The notes under the pieces: model-generated
Told to the model about the DNA's origin: nothing
Databases searched by the model: none
The model's input: the letters and a program-made list of their open reading frames with translations, nothing else
NCBI GenBank assembly: GCA_934086255.1
Contig: CAKOIB010000003.1
Coordinates: 1-34,258, forward strand
Direction: 5' to 3'
DNA length: 34,258 nt
Source: an uncultured Bacilli bacterium
GTDB taxonomy: Bacteria > Bacillota_I > Bacilli_A > RF39 > UBA660
Position numbers and translations under genes: made by a program
Shown: positions 31,735 through 34,258 of the stretch, in pieces
Position numbering within the stretch: the first letter of the stretch is position 1
Layout of the letters: every line of letters begins with the position of its first letter

Positions 31735-31999
31735 TTGATGATTTGCTAATGAAACTTTTGACCGCAAACTTGATTTTTACTTGTAAACCCCTGATATTAC
31801 AGCATATTTGCGGTCAAAAGTTTTGACCGCAAAATATAAATAGTTGATTTTTATTGATTAAAGGTGTCATAAAACTTTAATTTTTAGAATAATTTGCGGT
31901 CACAAAATTGACTAAAAATTGATGATTTTTACTGAAATCCTTGGTATTACTACGTATTTGCGGTCCCAATTTGGGACCGCAAAATGATTAATTTGACAA
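31735..31999 (+). repeat. Palindrome-rich repeat element, copy A
   Basis: 265-base element repeated 580 bases downstream (32315-32580). It contains four 27-nt palindromic sites at 31742, 31807, 31893 and 31957. Each full site has arms TTTGCGGTC...GACCGCAAA with variable but complementary inner bases and a single central base. Sites 2 and 4 are perfect; site 1 has a changed left arm and site 3 keeps only its left arm. No reading frame of note. It begins two bases after the stop of the ORF6N remnant and ends at the first codons of the DUF1016 remnant. Confidence 0.85.
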
Positions 32000-32318
32000 T
32001 ATTAAAGAATTAGTTATCAATAGTAGAAATAAAGTGTATCAAACAGTTAATGTAGAAATGCTTAATTTATATTGGAATATAGGAAAAGCAATCATGGAAA
32101 AACAACAAGGTGATGAAAGAGCAAGTTATGGAGATTATGTACTTGATAAATTATCTCAAAAACTAATTAAAGAGTTTGGTAAAGGGTTTTCTAAACGAAA
32201 TCTTGAAAGAATGAGAAAACTTTATATATGTTTTCCAATTGCGACAACACTGTCGTCGCAATTAAGTTAGTCCTATTATTTAGAACTTATTAATATTAAA
32301 GGTATACTAAAGTTTTGA
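31996..32318 (+). pseudogene. Truncated DUF1016 (YhcG-type PDDEXK nuclease) gene, N-terminal part
   Basis: The frame from 31996 reads DNIKELVINSRNKVYQTVN and continues to LYWNIGKAI, GDERASYGDYVLDKLSQKL and FGKGFSKRNLERMRKLY, the N-terminal domain of DUF1016/YhcG proteins, which pair with restriction-type PDDEXK nuclease domains. There is no proper start codon, because element A ends at what should be codon 1. After QLS comes TAG (32268-32270), where relatives have a conserved tryptophan (QLSWSHY). The frame then resumes with SYYLELINIKGILKF and ends where element B begins. The nuclease domain is absent. Confidence 0.8.
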
Positions 32319-32580
32319 TGATTTGCGGTCGAAAATTTCGACCGCAAACTTGATTTTTTCTTTGAAACCCCTGATATTACAGCATATTTGCGGTCGAAAT
32401 TTTCGACCGCAAAATATAAATAGTTGATTTTTATTGATTAAAGGTGTCATAAAACTTTAATTTTTAGAATAATTTGCGGTCACAAAATTGACTAAAAAAT
32501 TGATGATTTTTATTGAAACCATTGGTATTGCTACGTGTTTGCGGTCACAAATTGTGACCACAAAATGATTAATTTGACAA
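32315..32580 (+). repeat. Palindrome-rich repeat element, copy B
   Basis: Second copy of the 265-base element. The four 27-nt sites are at 32322, 32387, 32473 and 32538, the same spacing as in copy A (65, 86 and 64-65 bases). Sites 1 and 2 are perfect palindromes with inner GAAA/TTTC; site 4 has inner ACAA/TTGT with one mismatch in the right arm (GACCACAAA); site 3 keeps only its left arm. The last bases supply the TTGACA of the next promoter. Confidence 0.85.
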
Positions 32581-32602
32581 AAACGAAAAAATGTGCTATA
32601 AT
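32574..32602 (+). promoter_or_regulatory. Promoter of the 208-residue gene, -35 inside repeat B
   Basis: TTGACA (32574-32579, the end of element B) and TATAAT (32597-32602) with a 17-base spacer: a full-consensus promoter. Element A also ends in TTGACA but has no matching -10 box. Confidence 0.8.
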
Positions 32603-32626
32603 TTAGACAATTTAAGGAGGGGTAGA

Positions 32627-33253
32627 ATGAGTAATATGACTAAAGAAGATGAACTTAAACTAGCTAACTATTTAAAAGAACTAATGAATAATTCTCTTGA
32701 TGGTGACTTACTTTTTGATAAGTATGAAGAGTATTGTAAGTTTTTAAAGGAAGCAATTTCTTCAGATGTTCTTGAAGATCCATCATTAATAGCCAATATT
32801 TTACTTAATGCTTCAGTTGTGATTGACAATAAAAAAGAAGAAATAAAATATGGCGTATATGAAAGATTTTTAAAAAGTATAATCGCTAAAGAAGTTCGTA
32901 AAACTCTTGGTGGTGATGGGTGCTTTTTAAAAGAAGAAATAAAAGAAATAAAGAAAAAATTAGATAATAGTACTATTACTATGTATCAATTTTATAGTTT
33001 TTGTGAAAAAATTGATTTAGCTCTTCTTGCACAACTTGAAGATGTTGATTATGCTGGTTGCCTACATACATTACAAAATGCTAAAGTCTATACACCAAAA
33101 AATGCTGATGAGTATTTAGCACTTCAAGATTTTAATAGTTTATTATCTAGTATTGAAGTTTCAAATAATGAATACTTTTTAGATGATTTACATAAAGTCT
33201 TAAATAGTATAGTTACTAAAAGTGAAGATCTAAAATCTAATTTAAGAAAATAA
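32627..33253 (+). CDS. Hypothetical protein, 208 residues
   Basis: Soluble, mostly helical, acidic protein without a recognised family. The start is ATG 32627 after AAGGAGGGG; a longer frame from 32591 would include the -10 box. No signal peptide, membrane helix or nucleotide-binding motif is seen. The mid part KEVRKTLGGDGCFLKEEIKE and the later CEKIDLALLAQLEDVDYAGC are the only distinctive stretches. Driven by a consensus promoter whose -35 box comes from the repeat element. The next gene starts 14 bases later, so the two are probably co-transcribed. Confidence 0.7.
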   Translation: MSNMTKEDELKLANYLKELMNNSLDGDLLFDKYEEYCKFLKEAISSDVLEDPSLIANILLNASVVIDNKKEEIKYGVYERFLKSIIAKEVRKTLGGDGCFLKEEIKEIKKKLDNSTITMYQFYSFCEKIDLALLAQLEDVDYAGCLHTLQNAKVYTPKNADEYLALQDFNSLLSSIEVSNNEYFLDDLHKVLNSIVTKSEDLKSNLRK

Positions 33254-33267
33254 TTTATGGGGGATTT

Positions 33268-33702
33268 ATGAGTAAATTAGATAGTTTATTAGTAATAAAA
33301 GAAGAATTAATAAAAAGATTAAATAACTACAATGATTATAAAGATATATATCTTATAGAAACATTAAAAAATCAATTAATCCAAAATGATAAGTTAATTA
33401 AAAAAGAACTTAATAATATGAAATCTGTTGCTATAATTTCTAGAGAAGATATAGCAGTAGGGCTTGAAGATAGATTAATACGTACTAATATAGACAATAA
33501 TAGACCTGTTGCAAAGTGTATACAGTCAGGTGATTATGATATATTAACTCTAAATGATGAAATTGATTTACATATAAAAAGTGGTGTTACTAATCAAGTT
33601 TATGTATCTTTTGATGAGGAAAAGTTTATTGATAAAGGTATGGAACTTGGTTATTTAGTACCACGTAAAGATTTAGAAAAAAACAAAACAAAAGGGCGAT
33701 AA
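33268..33702 (+). CDS. Hypothetical protein, tandem paralogue 1
   Basis: 144-residue soluble protein with an N-terminal coiled coil (about 1-48) and a C-terminal domain (about 52-135) containing SREDIAVGLEDRL, TNIDNNRPVAKCIQSGDYDI, then IKSGVTNQVYVSFDEEKF and ELGYLVPRKD. The same domain recurs in the next gene, so this is a small family duplicated in tandem. Not recognised. The ribosome binding site is TATGGGGGAT. No transport signal, so cytoplasmic. Confidence 0.72.
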   Translation: MSKLDSLLVIKEELIKRLNNYNDYKDIYLIETLKNQLIQNDKLIKKELNNMKSVAIISREDIAVGLEDRLIRTNIDNNRPVAKCIQSGDYDILTLNDEIDLHIKSGVTNQVYVSFDEEKFIDKGMELGYLVPRKDLEKNKTKGR

Positions 33703-33770
33703 TTATTTTATATAGTATTGTTTAATAGACTAGATTGTCTAAAATAAAAGTAAAATAAAAGTAAAATTAA

Positions 33771-33799
33771 TTGACATAATTAATATAAAGTGTTATTTT
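33771..33799 (+). promoter_or_regulatory. Promoter of tandem paralogue 2
   Basis: TTGACA (33771-33776) and TATTTT (33794-33799) with a 17-base spacer. Just upstream (33741-33766) is a short A-rich tandem repeat of an 11-base unit AAAATAAAAGT, about 2.4 copies, which may act as an UP-element-like tract. Confidence 0.5.
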
Positions 33800-33867
33800 T
33801 AAATTGTACCTAGAGAATATTATGACAGGTATGATATGATTTAAAGATTTATTATATGGAGGTTATT

Positions 33868-34258
33868 ATGAGTGAATTGAAAAATCTTTCAAATCTTAGA
33901 AAGGATTTAATTAATGAAATTGAAAAGGAGAAAGCTGACTTAGGATATTTTTCATCTGAGTTACAAGACAAATTATATCACCTTGATGGAAGAATTGATG
34001 AAATATTGAACGAAACAGATTCAGTACGTATATTTTTAACTGATGATGTAGCTATTGGTCTTAATGAAAAATTAATGAGTACCAATATTGATGATGATGA
34101 AAGCATTAAAGAATGTTTGGAAAGTGGGGAATATGATATTTTTAGTTATAATCCTGAACTTAAAATACGTATAGAAAGTGGAGAAAAAAATAAAGTTTAT
34201 GTATCTGGTGAAGAAAGATTATTTTCTAGTGTAGGTGAAGAACTTGGTTATTTAGTAC
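33868..34258 (+). CDS. Hypothetical protein, tandem paralogue 2 (3'-truncated by window edge)
   Basis: The frame is open from ATG 33868 (TATGGAGG site 5 bases upstream) to the window end, 130 codons so far. It has the same layout as the preceding gene: N-terminal coiled coil (LRKDLINEIEKEKADLGYF) and a C-terminal domain with TDDVAIGLNEKLMSTNIDDD, LESGEYDIFSYNPELKIRI, IESGEKNKVYVSGEERLF and ELGYLV. The two proteins align without large gaps over the domain. It has its own promoter, unlike paralogue 1. The function is unknown. Confidence 0.72.
   Translation, partial: MSELKNLSNLRKDLINEIEKEKADLGYFSSELQDKLYHLDGRIDEILNETDSVRIFLTDDVAIGLNEKLMSTNIDDDESIKECLESGEYDIFSYNPELKIRIESGEKNKVYVSGEERLFSSVGEELGYLV

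Noticed and set aside
31735..32580. The repeated palindromes as a CRISPR array
   Set aside because: Only eight sites at two alternating spacings (65 and 86), the intervening DNA is itself repeated between copies and is not unique, and there are no cas genes.
1..34258. A DGR template repeat or reverse transcriptase within the window
   Set aside because: No sequence resembling either candidate variable repeat with adenine differences was found, and no frame shows reverse transcriptase motifs; the retroelement, if real, is elsewhere.
1..34258. Mycoplasma-type code (TGA read as Trp)
   Set aside because: TGA ends nth, truB, relA and others at the expected positions, and tryptophan codons inside genes are TGG.

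Overview
The window is AT-rich bacterial chromosome with Bacillota-type gene content. EzrA, DnaD, GpsB, a type B RNase P RNA and the rodZ-pgsA-recA neighbourhood point to a low-GC member of the Bacilli, probably a gut lineage such as RF39 (an inference from gene content and style, not a search). TGA is used as a stop (nth, truB, relA), so this is the standard bacterial code and not the Mycoplasma code.

Region 1 (1-5.8 kb): the 3' part of ezrA is followed by a membrane-anchored surface protein with a formylglycine-generating-enzyme/C-type-lectin-like C-terminus. The last 140 bases of that gene are abruptly GC-rich. A convergent minus-strand block follows: cca-dnaD-nth, preceded by hup (HU). 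Region 2 (5.9-11.3 kb, minus strand) is a cell-wall block: a peptidoglycan deacetylase, then a two-gene operon coding for a secreted N-acetylglucosaminidase that ends in a type I dockerin and a membrane-anchored protein that starts with a cohesin-like domain. Region 3 (11.3-13.4 kb) is a RloA/RloB (AbiL-like) defence pair placed just upstream of gpsB and flanked by a direct repeat of gpsB promoter-proximal DNA.

Region 4 (13.4-20 kb): gpsB, rnpB, rodZ-like, pgsA, recA, then a SocA/Panacea antitoxin-toxin pair bracketed by two identical terminators, then pilC/gspF and a prepilin peptidase. Region 5 (20-24.5 kb): an SDR dehydrogenase, a second surface protein with a composition-shifted C-terminus, two TPR paralogues and a small hypothetical gene. 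Region 6 (24.6-31.1 kb) is a tightly packed operon: truB, a ComN-like gene, relA/spoT, dtd, a cytoplasmic serine hydrolase, maf, a HAD phosphatase and a ybaK-type deacylase.

Region 7 (31.1-34.26 kb) is an accessory area. It holds a leader RNA with a terminator, a gutted ORF6N gene containing a small-RNA locus, two 265-bp direct repeats built from 27-nt palindromes whose inner bases change in a compensated way, a broken DUF1016 nuclease gene between them, and three genes of unknown function, two of them tandem paralogues (the last cut by the window edge).

The main points of interest are: (a) two probable targets of a diversity-generating retroelement whose template and reverse transcriptase are not in this window; (b) a cohesin/dockerin pair that may tether a wall hydrolase to the membrane; (c) the covarying palindromic elements at gene boundaries; (d) defence and toxin modules bracketed by duplicated regulatory DNA of their housekeeping neighbours.
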